Below the pieces are notes generated by a model. The model saw only the letters and a program-made list of their open reading frames with translations, was not told the origin of the DNA and did no database searches. DNA of 64,000 nucleotides, taken from the NCBI GenBank assembly GCA_024362935.1, contig JANCRA010000126.1:843519-907518 (forward strand), written 5' to 3'. Position numbers and translations under genes: made by a program. Shown piece by piece: positions 10,845 to 21,240 of this stretch; the first letter of the stretch is position 1; every line of letters begins with the position of its first letter. The stretch is from Setophaga petechia. Taxonomy: Eukaryota > Chordata > Aves > Passeriformes > Parulidae.

Positions 10845-11529
10845 ACGCCCAGAGGTGCCAGGGGCTCGGGTGGATGCCGATGGGGAATCCCCGGCACGGC
10901 GGCATCGGGAGGTGCTGGGAGGTACCACAGGCTGTGATGGCTGCTGGTGGTGAGTTGTGGCACTGGGGTGTGCCAGGTTCCCCAGTGGCACATCCTGAGC
11001 ACTGGGAAGGGCTGGGTTCCCCAGAGGCTGCCAGTGGCACGTCCTGAGCACTGGGAAGGGCTGGGTTCCCCAGAGGCTGCCAGTGGCACATCCTGAGCAC
11101 TGGGGTGTGCCAGGGGCCCCAGTGGCTGGTGTGTCAGATGTGCTGGGTGGTGCCACGGGCCCTGATGGCTGCCAGTGGTGAGTCCTGGCCCTGGGAAGTG
11201 CCGGGTTCCCCAGTGGCTGCCAGTGCTGCGTCCTTGGCACCCTGCGCCGGGCTGTGCCAGCGCCCGCAGCAGTGCCGGTGTGACCCCTCAGCCCTGAAGG
11301 TGCCAGGATGCCCCGGTGCCACATCCTGAGCGCCGGGATGTGCCAGGGGCCCCGGCAGGGGGATCCCAGAGGATCCCAGAGGGTCCCGGCCCGTTCTGCC
11401 GCCGGCAGCGGCGCAGGAGCAGCCCCGGAGCGTGGTGGGCGGTGGCGCTGGAAAGCCCCCGGTGAGGGACGCGGGGGGACCCCAGGGCGGGGACGGGAAG
11501 GGTGTCCTGGCCGTGGGCAGGGGCCGGGG
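10845..11529. repeat. ZNF467 3' UTR and downstream with 48-bp repeats
   Basis: Positions 10960-11105 hold about three copies of a roughly 48-bp unit containing GAGCACTGGGAAGGGCTGG and CCAGTGGCACATCC, with looser copies to about 11350. A possible non-coding exon ends at 11461 before GGTGAGGG, but no product can be assigned. Confidence 0.65.
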
Positions 11530-11690
11530 GGTGTCCCGCAGTGCCAATAAAGCCGTTTTTATGGAAATCTCCGGGAGGGGTGTCCCCAACGCGGGCAGGG
11601 GATGAGGCCGCAGTGCCAATAAAGCCAGGGCGCAGCGGGGGTGTCCCGCAGTGCCAATAAATCCTTTTTTATGGAAATCTCCGGGGTCGC
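11530..11690 (+). terminator. Three tandem polyadenylation-signal modules
   Basis: The phrase GCAGTGCCAATAAA occurs three times, with AATAAA at 11546-11551, 11618-11623 and 11656-11661. The first and third copies are followed by near-identical T-rich/GTCTCC-like tails (TTTTTATGGAAATCTCCGGG). This is the likely 3' end region of ZNF467, duplicated in tandem. Confidence 0.75.
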
Positions 11691-11699
11691 GGGCCCCGC

Positions 11700-12060
11700 A
11701 CACGGGCCGGGGGCAACGGGGGGCGTGGCCCCAGAGGAGGGGGCGTGGCCAAGCGAGGGGCGAAACAGGGGGTGTGGCCTCATGGTGGGCGGAACCTCGT
11801 CCCCATGGCAACGGGGGGCGGGGCCTCAGGGGCCGCCGGGAGCCGCCGTGCGGTGAGAGCGGGGGGGGGGGGGGGGGGGGGAAGGGGGGGGAGCGGGGAT
11901 TTGGGGAATTTGGGGAGACCTGGGGGGCACCGGGGGGGCGGAGAGGGGCGGGTGCAATGGAGGGGCTCGGGGGGGGTCATGGGGACACCATAAAAGGGTC
12001 TGGGAGCGGCGGGGGGGGGGGACGGGGGGGTCGGTGAGGTCGGGGGCTGGGTGCGGGAGC
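11700..12060 (+). promoter_or_regulatory. CpG island, probable LRRC61 promoter and first non-coding exon
   Basis: Repeated GC boxes (GGGGGCGTGGCC, GGGGCGGGGCC) lie at 11720-11830. A candidate non-coding exon ends GCCGCCGTGCG and is followed by the donor GTGAGAGC near 11853. A run of about 19 G starts near 11862. Placement upstream of LRRC61, whose coding exon has an acceptor just before its ATG, supports the call. The transcription start is not determined. Confidence 0.6.
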
Positions 12061-12099
12061 GCTGGGGGGGTAACGGGGGCACCGACGGGGGAATGGGGA

Positions 12100-12820
12100 G
12101 GCCTGGGGGCAGCGGGGGATGGAACACGGTGGGTCTGGGGGCTGTGGGGGTGAGGGCCGGTTGGGGTGTGGGGGCTCCCCGTGGGCTCTGCAGCTGTCCC
12201 CGTGCCCCAGGTTCACCCCAGATATGACCCCCGTGTGTCCCCCCACCACACCGATGGCCTTTGGGTCCTACACGTGTCCCCACACCCCCAAGACACCCGC
12301 GGTTGTTTCCCACATACGTCTCTGCACCCCAGCTCCTGCACAGATGTGTCCCCACACCCCAGGACACACCAGAGCGTCCATCCAGAGCCGTTCCCCAGGG
12401 CCACCCTCAGCCCCTTTCCCTGCTCGGGACCCCTCAGGGGGATGGAGGGTGTGGGGAGGAGGAGGTGACACCCCCAGAAGTGCCCCACACTCCCTGGCAC
12501 CTAGACGTGTGTTCCCCCATGTGTGTCCCTGGGCTCCCCTCGCACACCACACGTGTCCCCACACCCCAGGATACCCCACAGCCAGCGTGTCCTTCCAGAG
12601 CCATTCCCCAGTGCCACCCTCAGCCCCTTTCCCTGCTCGGGACCCCTCATGAGGCTGGAGGGGTGTGGGGAGGAGGAGGTGACACCCCCAGACGTGCCCC
12701 ATGTGTGTCCCTGTGTCCCCCTCGCACACCACACGCGTCCCCACGCCCCAGGGCACCCCAAGGCCACCCCGGGGGATCCCTGGTGCCACCCCAGCCCCGC
12801 TGTGCCCCCAGGACCTCCCC
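12100..12820. repeat. ~230-bp tandem repeat in the LRRC61 5' intron
   Basis: Two to three diverged copies of a roughly 230-bp unit. Each contains TTTCCCTGCTCGGGACCCC followed by a 'gtggggaggaggaggtgaca' block (about 12415-12475 and 12625-12685), with a third partial copy on each side. The acceptor ACCTCCCCGCAG ends at 12824, three bases upstream of the LRRC61 ATG. Confidence 0.8.
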
Positions 12821-12826
12821 GCAGGG

Positions 12827-13675
12827 ATGGAGGGGCGCGGGGAGGAGGCGTCCGAGGAGCCGGAGGTGTCGGAGCCATCGGAGGAGGAGGAGGAGGAGGA
12901 GGAAGAGGAGGAGGACGAAGGCTCCGGGGTGCGGGTGACGGCGGCGCTGCTCAAGGCCACGACGGGCGAGTTCTCGCTGGAGTCCATCCTGCTGCTGCGG
13001 CTGCGGGGCCGCGGCATCGCCCACCTGGGCTGCCTGGCCGACTGCTCCAACCTGGAGTGGCTGGACCTGTCGGGCAACGCCATCGCGGGGCTGGCGCCGC
13101 TGGCCGCGCTGCGCGCCCTGGCCGTGCTCAACCTGGCCGCCAACCGCGTGGCCAGCGTGGAGCCGCTGCGGGGCTGCCGCAGCCTGCGCCAGCTCAACCT
13201 GGCCGGCAACCGCCTGCGCAGCCTGCGCCAGCTGCGCTGCCTGCAGGGCCTGCGGCACCTGGAGAGCCTGCGCCTGCGGGACCCGCGCGGCGGCCTGGCC
13301 AACCCGCTGTGCGCCGCCCCGGCCTACCGCGCCGCGCTGGCCGCCATGCTGCCCGGCCTCAAGGCCATCGACGGGCAGCGCGTGGCGGGCCGCGGCAGCG
13401 AGCTCTTCCGCCTGTGCCGCGAGCTGGACGCGGCCCTGGACGGGGAGGCCGCGCCCGCCGCGCCCGCCGCGCCCGCGGAGCCCCCGCAGCCCTGGGTGCG
13501 CGCCGGCTTCTGGGAGGCGCGGCCGGCGCGGCGCAGCGCGGTGCTGGAGGAGGCCACGCGGCAGCTGGGCCAGGCCCTGCGCGAGTGCCGCGAGCTCGGC
13601 CGCCGCGCCGACGACTCCATCGCGCAGGCGCAGCGCGCCCTCGGCCGCCGGCAGCACGGGGACTTCGGCTTCTGA
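12827..13675 (+). CDS. LRRC61: Leucine-rich repeat-containing protein 61
   Basis: A 282-residue protein with a single coding exon, as in human (259 residues as recalled). The start chosen is MEGRGEEASEE, directly after a splice acceptor. An acidic run (about residues 14-32, mostly Glu) precedes the conserved TGEFSLESILLLRLRG. Leucine-rich repeats follow (LEWLDLSGNAI, LAVLNLAANRV, LRQLNLAGNRL, LESLRLRDP). The LRR cap region reads NPLCAAPAYRAALAAMLPGLKAIDG, then RGSELFRLCRELD. The C-terminal part (PWVRAGFWEARPARRSAVLEEA...) also matches human LRRC61. Alanine and arginine are enriched over the human protein, in keeping with very high GC3. No enzymatic function is established for the family. The frame is intact. 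Confidence 0.95.
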   Translation: MEGRGEEASEEPEVSEPSEEEEEEEEEEEDEGSGVRVTAALLKATTGEFSLESILLLRLRGRGIAHLGCLADCSNLEWLDLSGNAIAGLAPLAALRALAVLNLAANRVASVEPLRGCRSLRQLNLAGNRLRSLRQLRCLQGLRHLESLRLRDPRGGLANPLCAAPAYRAALAAMLPGLKAIDGQRVAGRGSELFRLCRELDAALDGEAAPAAPAAPAEPPQPWVRAGFWEARPARRSAVLEEATRQLGQALRECRELGRRADDSIAQAQRALGRRQHGDFGF

Positions 13676-13732
13676 GCCACGCGGCGACGCCAGGGCTGGA
13701 GGCGGCCTGGGCCGAGCTGTGGGAGCACAACG

Positions 13733-15400
13733 GTGGGAATGGAGAATGGACCAAGGTGGGAATGGAGAATGGCCAAAGGTGGGAATGGACAAAGGTGGAA
13801 ATGGAGAACGGACCAAGGTGGGAATGGACAAAGGTGGAAATGGAGAATGGCCAAAGGTGGGAATGGAGAATGGACCAAGGTGGGAATGGAGAATGGACCA
13901 AGGTGGGAATGGAGAATGGACAAAGGTGGGAATGGAGAACGGACCAAGGTGGGAATGGAGAACGGCCAAAGGTGGGAATGGAGAATGGACCAAGGTGGGA
14001 ATGGACAAAGGTGGAAATGGAGAATGGCCAAAGGTGGGAATGGAGAATGGACCAAGGTGGGAATGGAGAATGGCCAAAGGTGGGAATGGAGAATGGACAA
14101 AGGTGGGAATGGAGAACGGACAAAGGTGGGAATGGAGAATGGCCAAAGGTGGGAATGGAGAATGGACCAAGGTGGGACTGGAGAACCTCAAAGATGGGAA
14201 TGGAAAATGGACAAAGGTGGGAATGGACAAAGGTGGGAATGGAGAATGGCCAAAGGTGGGAATGGAGAATGGACCAAGGTGGGAATGGAGAACGGACAAA
14301 GGTGGGAATGGAGAATGGACCAAGGTGGGAATGGAGAACGGACAAAGGTGGGAATGGAGAATGGCCAAAGGTGAGAATGGAGAATGGACCAAGGTGGGAC
14401 TGGAGAGCCTCCAAAGATGGGAATGGAAAATGGACAAAGGTGGGAATGGAGAATGGACCAAGGTGGGAATGGCCAAAGGTGGGAATGGAGAACAGACAAA
14501 GGTGGGAATGGACAAAGGTGGGAATGGAGAATGGACAAAGGTGGGAATGGAGAATGGACAAAGGTGGGAATGGAGAATGGACAAAGGTGGGAATGGAGAG
14601 TGGCCAAAGGTGGGAATGGAGAACGGACAAAGGTGGGAATGGAGAACGGACAAAGGTGGGACTGGAGAATGGACCAAGGTGGGAATGGAGAATGGACAAA
14701 GGTGGGAATGGAGAATGGACAAAGGTGGGAATGGAGAACACCCAAAGCCACAACATCCCAAAGCCACCATCATCTGAGCCACAGAACCCCAAAGGTGGGA
14801 ATGGAGAGCCCCCAAAGATGGGAATGGAGAATGGACAAAGGTGGGAATGGAGAATGGACCAAGGTGGGACTGGAGAGCCTCCAAAGATGGGAATGGAGAA
14901 TGGACAAAGGTGGGAATGGAGAACACCCAAAGATGGGAATGGAGAACACCCAAAATGGCAATGGAGAGCCCCCAAAGATGGGAATGGAGAACATCCAAAG
15001 ATGGGAACGGAGAGCCCCCAAAGATGGGAATGGAGAACCTCAAAGATGGGAATGAACATCCAAAGATGGGAATGGAGAACCCCCAAAGCCACCATAGCCC
15101 AAAGCCATCATCATCTGAGCCACAGAACCCCCAAAGATGGGAATGGAGAACACCCAGAGATGGGAATGGAGAACCTCGAAGATGGGAATGGACAACACCC
15201 AAAGATGGGAATGGAGAGCCTCCAAAAATGGGAATGGAGAACCTCTAGAGCCACCATAGCCCAAAGCCATCATCATCTGAGCCACAGGACCCCAAAAATA
15301 GGAATGGAGAGCCCCCAAAGATGGGAATGGAGAGCTCCCAAAGATGGGAATGGAAAACCACCAGAGCCACCACAGCACAAAGCCACCATCACCTGAGCCA
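13733..15400. repeat. 23-bp minisatellite downstream of LRRC61
   Basis: About 60 copies of a 23-bp unit (GGTGGGAATGGAGAATGGAC plus AAA or CAA) run from 13733 to about 14745. They then degrade into GATGGGAATGGAGAACACCC variants interrupted by a roughly 240-bp higher-order unit containing CCATCATCTGAGCCACAG (14750-15400). Because 23 is not a multiple of three, every frame cycles through the same words, which gives long meaningless open frames on both strands. Probably 3' UTR or downstream DNA of LRRC61. Confidence 0.9.
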
Positions 15401-16030
15401 CAGGACCCCAAAAATGCAGCCAGGAGAACCCCCAGAGCCACAAGAGCCCGAGCTGTGGGACCCCAAAACCAGGGCTGGGATACCCCCAGAGCCATGACCA
15501 GTCCAGCTCCTTCATCTTCTGAAGTGTGAGACCCCAAACCAGGGCTGGGAGCCCCTCAGCCCTGCCCAAGTTCATATCCTTCACCACGAGAGCCCTGAAA
15601 TGGATCCAGGAAAGCCCCCAGAACCCACACTGCCACCCTGAGACCCCCAGAGCCACCACAAGCCTGTCTCCTTCCTCCTGGGAGCTGTGGGACCCCCAAG
15701 CTGGAGCTGGGGCACCCCCAGAGCCCCCCCAGCCCCGCAGAGGATCCCCAGGGAGCAGCAGAGGGGCCGTGGGAGCCCAGCCTCAGCTGGGGGACATCCT
15801 GGGGACAGGGCCGTGGTGGCACTGTGCATTAAACGTGTCCCACCATCCTGTGTCCCTCTGTCCTGCCGCCTCAGGGGTCTCTCACCCACCGTGTCCCTGT
15901 CTTTCAGCTCTGGGGACAAGAGGGGACACGGGCAGTGGTGACAGTGCCACCCACCATGTCCCCATCTCATCTCTGGGGACATTGGGGGGTGACATGGGAA
16001 TAACAGCCATGAGAGCGGAGCCAGCGCTGG
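15400..16030 (+). terminator. Putative LRRC61 3' end
   Basis: This is repeat-poor sequence with an ATTAAA signal at 15828-15833 followed by GT-rich sequence. It is the best plus-strand candidate for the LRRC61 polyadenylation site. It is convergent with the RARRES2 signal about 200 bp further on. Confidence 0.4.
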
Positions 16031-16031
16031 G

Positions 16032-16037
16032 TTTATT
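16032..16037 (-). terminator. RARRES2 polyadenylation signal
   Basis: On the minus strand this reads AATAAA (CCCCAATAAACCCAGCGC), about 245 bp past the RARRES2 stop codon. Confidence 0.7.
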
Positions 16038-16279
16038 GGGGACAGGGGACAGGCAGGAGGGGGGGACACGTCCAGGACCCTCCTTGGTCACAGGGGGCTG
16101 GGGGGTGACAAGCGGGGCAGGCGGTGACAGCGTCCATCGGTGCCATGGAGCCTGGAAAGGGGACACGGGGGGGCTGTGATGGGGTCCCTGTGCCCCTGTC
16201 CCCGTACCCACCTAGGCCCAGGGGGCTGTGATGGGGTCCCTGTGCCCCCTGTGCCCCCTGTGCCCGTCCCCGTACCCAC

Positions 16280-19200
16280 CTAGGCTGGCAGCCCCCGGGA
16301 GAAGGCGAACATCCCGGGCAGGTACGGCGTGTCCCCCGCCCTGCCCGCCTCCTCCACCGCCCGGCACTCGGCCTCGTCCCGCTGCCGGATCTCCTGCGGG
16401 CACACAGGGGCTGGCACCGGCTGGGGACACCGGGGGGACACCGGGGGGCACCGGGGGCACCTCACCTTGGCCGCCAGGTGGTGGCTGGGGCCGCAGTTGT
16501 GGTACTTGTCCAGCACCTTGGGGACGTCGCCGGTGTCGAACTTGTAGCAGGCCAGGCAGGTCGGCCTCCGCTGGGGACACGGTGCCACGTCACCCCCGGA
16601 GCCCTGGGGACCCTCTGGCACCCACCACCGTCCCTCTGAGCCACCCACAGCAGCAGGGGGGGGACAGGGGGGCTGGGGGGGCTGAGGGGATGGGGGACAC
16701 CCAGGGATGGGCACAGGGGATGGGGGACATCAGGGATGGGCACAGGGGATGGGGGACATCAGGGATGGGCACAGGGGATGGGGGACACCCAGGAATGGGC
16801 ACAGGGGATGGGGGACACCCAGGAATGGGCACAGGGGATGGGGGACACCTGGGATGGGCACAGGGGATGGGGGACACCCAGGGATGGGCACAGGGGATGG
16901 GGGACACCCAGGAATGGGCACAGGGGATGGGGGACATCAGGGATGGGCACAAGGGAGAGGGGACACCCAGGAATGGGCACAGGGGATGGGGGACACCCAG
17001 GGATGGGCACAGGGGATGGGGGACATCAGGGATGGGCACAAGGGAGAGGGGACACCCAGGAATGGGCACAGGGGATGGGGGACACCCAGGGATGTGCCAC
17101 AAGGGAGAGGGGGACAGCGAAGGATGGGGCCAAGAGAGAAGGGACCCCTTGGATGGGCCCAAGGGATGGGGGACATCAGGAATGGGCACAGGAGATGGGG
17201 GACACCCAGGGATTGGCCCAAGGGTGAGGGGACACCCAGGAATGGGCTCAAGGGAGGGGGGACACCCAGGGATGGCCCCAAGGGACAGGGATACTCCAGG
17301 TGTCCCTGGGGAGGAGGGACACCCCAGGACAGGTCCCCAGGGAGCAGGGACAGCCCAGGACAGGTCCCCAGGGAGCAGGGACACCCCAGGACAGGTCCCC
17401 AGGCAGGAGGGACACCCCAGGACAGGTCCCCAGGGAGCAGGGACACCCCAGAACAGTGCCCAGGGAGCAGGGACACCCCAGGACAGGTCCCCAGGGAGCA
17501 GGGACAGCCCAGGACAGGTCCCCAGGGAGCAGGGACAGCCCAGGACAGGTCCCCAGGGAGCAGGGACAGCCCAGGACAGTGCCCAGGGAGCAGGGACACC
17601 CCAGGACAGGTCCCCAGGGAGCAGGGACACCCCAGGACAGTGCCCAGGGAGCAGGGACAGCCCAGGACAGGTCCCCAGGGAGCAGGGACACCCCAGGACA
17701 GTCCCCAGGGAGCAGGGACAGCCCAGGACAGTGCCCAGGGAGCAGGGACAGCCCAGGACAGTGCCCAGGTGCCTCACCCGGCCCTCCAGCACCCGGCAGT
17801 GCCGCTGTGGCGCTCGCTTGCGACACGTGGTCTGTGCCAGGCTCAGGCGGAGCTGCACAAAGGTCCCCGAAGGGTCCTCCTGGGGGGACGGGGGTGACAG
17901 GGGGTGGCATGGCAGGGAGCCCCCAGTGCCATCCCGACCTCTGGGGTGACTCCCAGACCCCACAGACTCCCAGGGAATGCAGCCCCCAGTGAGACCCCGA
18001 ACCCCAGGAGTGACCCCAAATGCTGGGGGAGACCCTGAACCCCACAGACACCAACCCTGAGAGGGACCCCAAAGCTCCCACAGGAACCCCAAATCCCAGG
18101 AGGGACCCTGAGCCCTGGGAGGGATCCTGAATGCTGGAAACCCTCAGGGAAACCCACCCCAGGCATGACCCCAGGGTGGCCCCAAGGTGGGCACGTGGCC
18201 CAGAGTGGGGGTCCCTGGGGCCCTGGCCCAAAGTGGGGGTCCCTGGAGCCCTGGCCCTCCCCAGACACAGGACAGTGTGCAGGGGCACCCCGGGGATGGC
18301 CCTGGCTCCGGGGGCACCGGGATCAGCCCGGGTCTGTTAATGAATAACCGAGCTCAGCCCGGCCAGCAGGGCCGGTCCCGGGGCACCCCGGGGCACCCTG
18401 AGCCCACCCACTCCCTGTGGGACACCCGACCCCCTCCCCATTCCTGTGGCCATCCCGGATCCCAGTCCTGAACCTCAATCCCAAATCCCAAACTCACCTG
18501 CTGGACGATCCTGTCCATTTGCCATTCCCTCCAGGACACCCCAATCCCCTTCCCAACCCTCTCTGTCGCTCCAGGACACCCCAATCCCCTCCCCAACCCT
18601 CTCTGTTCCTCCAGAACACCCCAATCCCCTCCCCAACCCTCTCTGTTCCTCCAGAACACCCCAATCCCCTCCCCAACCCTCTCTGTCCCCCTGGGACACC
18701 CCAATCCCCTCCCCAACCCTCTCTGTCCCCCTTGGGACACCCCAATCCCCTCCCCAACCCTCTCTGTCCCCCTGGGACACCCCAACACCTTCCCCATTCC
18801 CATGGTCATCCCGGACCCTGAGCCCCAAATCCCAACCCCGAATCCTGTTGCCCCCGTGCCCGATGGCCCCGTTCACCCGTGCCCCCTCCAGGACCCCCAG
18901 TCCTCGATCCCAATCCCTTCTCACCCCCTCCATGACCCCCTCCATGGGGCCATCCTGAACTCCCAATTCTCAATCCCGGCCCCGACCCCAATCCCTGCCC
19001 ACCCCCTCGATGACCCCTCCCTGTTCTTGTGGCCACCCTGAACCCCCAATCCTGGATCCCAATCCCAATCCCTGCTCACCCCCTCGATGACCCCTCCCTG
19101 TTCTTGTGGCCACCCTGAGCCCCCAACCCCGACCCCAATCCCAATCCCTGTCCACCCCCTCCATGACCCCTCCACCGCCGCTCCCTCCCGGCCGCTCCGT

Positions 19201-19484
19201 CCCTCTCCCCGTTCCCCCCGGGACCCCCGCGCCCCCTCCCCGTTCCCGCGGCCATCCCGGCTGCCGGGCGGCGGCTCCCGGTGCGGAGCGGCGGTGCTGA
19301 CCCGCTCCACGAGCCCGTCCAGCTCCCGCTCCTTGAAGAGGAAGTGCACGTTGCTGCGCCCGTGGAAATACTCGAGCACCTCGCGCACCACGCGCCGCTG
19401 CAGCGGGGACTGCCCCGCGGCCACCGCCGCCGCCAGGGCCACGGCCAGCGCCAGCGGCAGCCACCGCCGCACCGGCAGCCCCAT
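16280..19484 (-). CDS. RARRES2: Retinoic acid receptor responder 2 (chemerin)
   Basis: Chemerin is a secreted cystatin/cathelicidin-fold chemoattractant and adipokine, activated by C-terminal proteolysis, that acts on CMKLR1-type receptors. Four coding exons: 19484-19302, 17879-17778, 16570-16466 and 16393-16280 (TAG). All junctions are GT-AG and phase 0, giving 167 residues (human 163 as recalled). A signal peptide (LPLALAVALAAAVAAG) precedes SPLQRRVVREVLEYFHG. Cysteines match the family: TTCRKRAPQRHC, RPTCLACYK, YHNCGPSHH and AECRAVEEA. The C-terminus YLPGMFAFSRGLPA parallels human YFPGQFAFSKALPRS, so the activating cleavage region is kept. The stop codon sits directly before GTGGGT, a possible donor for a 3' UTR intron. 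Position between LRRC61 and a zinc-finger gene fits 7q36 order. Confidence 0.95.
16680..17300. repeat. 27-29 bp minisatellite in RARRES2 intron 2
   Basis: About twenty copies of GGGCACAGGGGATGGGGGAC followed by ATCAGGGAT or ACCCAGGGAT. The copies diverge towards 17300. Confidence 0.9.
17300..17770. repeat. ~30-bp minisatellite in RARRES2 intron 2
   Basis: About fifteen copies of CAGGACAGGTCCCCAGGGAG followed by CAGGGACACC or CAGGGACAGC. It abuts the array to its left and stops eight bases from the donor of exon 2. Confidence 0.9.
17900..19300. repeat. RARRES2 intron 1 with 60-bp and ~70-bp arrays
   Basis: Positions 18530-18790 hold four to five copies of a 60-bp unit containing CACCCCAATCCCCTCCCCAA and CCTCTCTGT. 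Positions about 18890-19180 hold three to four copies of a roughly 70-bp unit containing GATGACCCCTCCCTGTTC and TTGTGGCCACCCTGA. Positions 17900-18350 are degenerate CCCCAAA/GGACCCC intron sequence. No further exon is seen. Confidence 0.8.
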
Positions 19485-19619
19485 CCCGCCCGCCGCGGCC
19501 TCACGGATCCGCGGGCCGCTGGCGCCGGGCCGGCATGAGCCGATTTCCTGGGATCTGCCCCCAAATCCGCCCCCGGGACGGCCCCGCGGGTCAAACCCCC
19601 CCCAGGCGGGGCGAGGGAG

Positions 19620-20560
19620 GAGGGGCCGGGATGGGATAATGGGATAATGGGGTGGGATAACGGGGTGGGATAACGGGGTGGGATAACGGGGTGGGATGGG
19701 ATAACGGGGTAGGATAACCGGGTGGGATAACGGGGTGGGATAATGGGGTGGGATGGGATGGGATCGGGGAACAGAGCCCGGGAATGGCGTCATGAGCTGG
19801 GAATGCCATCCTGCCCTGGGAGCGCCCTGCAGCCTCCGGAACGGCTCCTGACCATCGGGAACGGCTCCTGCCCCCCGGGAACGGCTTCTGGCCCCGGGAA
19901 TGGCTCCTGCCCCCCGGGAATGGAGTCCTGTCCCTCGGGAACGGCTCATGTCCCCCGGGAATGGAGTCCTGACCCTCGGGAACGGCTCCTGACCCTCGGG
20001 AACGGCTCCTGCCCCCCGGGAACGGCTCCTGTCCCCCGGGAACGGCTCCTGCCCCCCGGGAATGGCTGCTGCTCCCCAGGAACGGCTCCTGTCCCCCGGG
20101 AATGAGCTTCTGTCCCCCGGGAACAGCTCCTGCCCCCCGGGAACGGCTCCTGTCCCCCGGGAATGGCTCCTGTCCCCCGGGAATGGCTCCTGTCCCCCGG
20201 GAATGGGCTCCTGCCCCCCGGGAATGGCTCCTGCCCCTCGGAAACGGCTCCTGTCCCCCCCGGGAACGGCTCCTGTCCCCCGGGAACGGCTCCTGTCCCC
20301 CGGGATTGGGCTGCAGCCCCCTGGGAGCAAACTCCAGCCTCCGGGAATGGGCTCCAGCTCCTGGGAACAACCTCCAGTCCCGCAGGGATGGCTTCATGTC
20401 CCTGTCCCACCGCCAGTGTTGTCGCGTCCCACCGGGAGTGGCATCCTTGCCCCCGAGAACGGGCTCCTGCCCCCCGAGAACGGGGTCCTGCCCCCGGGAA
20501 TGGCTCCTGTCCCCCGGGAATGTGCTCCAGACCCTGGGAACAACCTCCCGCTCCTCCCGG
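19620..20560. repeat. Upstream-of-RARRES2 arrays (15-bp and ~20-bp)
   Basis: Positions 19630-19760 hold about nine copies of GGGATAACGGGGTG. Positions 19840-20560 hold about 33 copies of a roughly 20-bp unit (CCCGGGAACGGCTCCTGTCC). These lie upstream of RARRES2 exon 1; no coding region is supported. Confidence 0.9.
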
Positions 20561-20639
20561 CTGTCCCTGTCCGGGTGTCCCCTCCCGGCCGCAGGACTGG
20601 GGGGCAGTGAGGTGCTGAAGGCTGGGGGGGGTGACATCG

Positions 20640-21085
20640 GAGGTGTGGGGGGCACCGGGAGCACCAGGGGGGTGCGGCTGGCACGGGGGTGCACTGGGGG
20701 GCATCGTGGGGTTACTGGGAGGCACTGGGGCTGTGCTGGGGGACACTGGGAGCTCTGGGGAGCTCTGGGGAGCACTGTGGGGACACTTGGACTGTACTGG
20801 GGGACACTGGGGGACACTGGGGGACACTGGGGCTGTACTGGGGGACATTGGGGACACTGGGGCTGTGCTGGGGGACACTGGGAACACTGGGGCTGTACTG
20901 GGGGACACTGGGAGCACTGAGGCTGTACTGGGGAGTCCTGGAGGGAACTGGGGAGCACTGTGGGGACACTGGGGCTGTACTAGGGGACACTAAGGGACAC
21001 CGGGGCTATACTGGGGGACACTGGGGCTGCACTGGGGGACACTCAGGGACACCGGGGGGACACGGGGGGACACTGGGGGGGCGGG
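20640..21085. repeat. GGGACACTGGG minisatellite
   Basis: Units built from ACTGGGGGACACTGGGG with GCTGTACT inserts (periods 11-28 bp), strongly G-rich on the plus strand. It ends just before the CTCF-like and CRE-like cluster. Confidence 0.85.
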
Positions 21086-21119
21086 GTCTCTCCGGCCCCT
21101 CCCATCCCTGTCCCGCGCT

Positions 21120-21134
21120 CCGCTAGGGGGCGCT
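21120..21134 (+). promoter_or_regulatory. CTCF-like motif
   Basis: CCGCTAGGGGGCGCT closely fits the known CTCF core (CCASYAGRKGGCRSY). It lies between the minus-strand RARRES2 and the plus-strand zinc-finger gene, where an insulator would be plausible. Occupancy cannot be known from sequence. Confidence 0.6.
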
Positions 21135-21198
21135 GCCCTCGAGCCCCGCCCCCCGACCCGGAACGGGGCGCGGCCGGACGCGGCCATGGCTGACACCA

Positions 21199-21240
21199 TG
21201 ACGTCACCTGCGCGCTGACGTCACCGCGCGCGTTACGTCA
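21199..21240. promoter_or_regulatory. Cluster of three CRE/ATF-like sites, 17 bp apart
   Basis: TGACGTCA occurs at 21199-21206 and 21216-21223, and TTACGTCA at 21233-21240, so starts are exactly 17 bp apart. About 25 bp later the sequence CGGCCGCCC is followed by the donor GTGAGT (exon end 21265). This fits a TATA-less CREB/ATF-responsive promoter and non-coding first exon of the downstream zinc-finger gene. Confidence 0.6.

Noticed and set aside
9066..11324. A 752-codon minus-strand frame opposite ZNF467
   Set aside because: Antisense shadow of GC-rich zinc-finger codons; the plus strand has exact C2H2 motifs and splice sites.
11389..11461. Possible exon ending before GGTGAGGG
   Set aside because: Good donor-like end, but no acceptor or coding match, and it lies in degenerate 3' sequence of ZNF467.
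12523..15396. A 957-codon frame covering LRRC61 and the downstream array
   Set aside because: It is a shadow of LRRC61 in another frame, joined to the stop-free 23-bp array.
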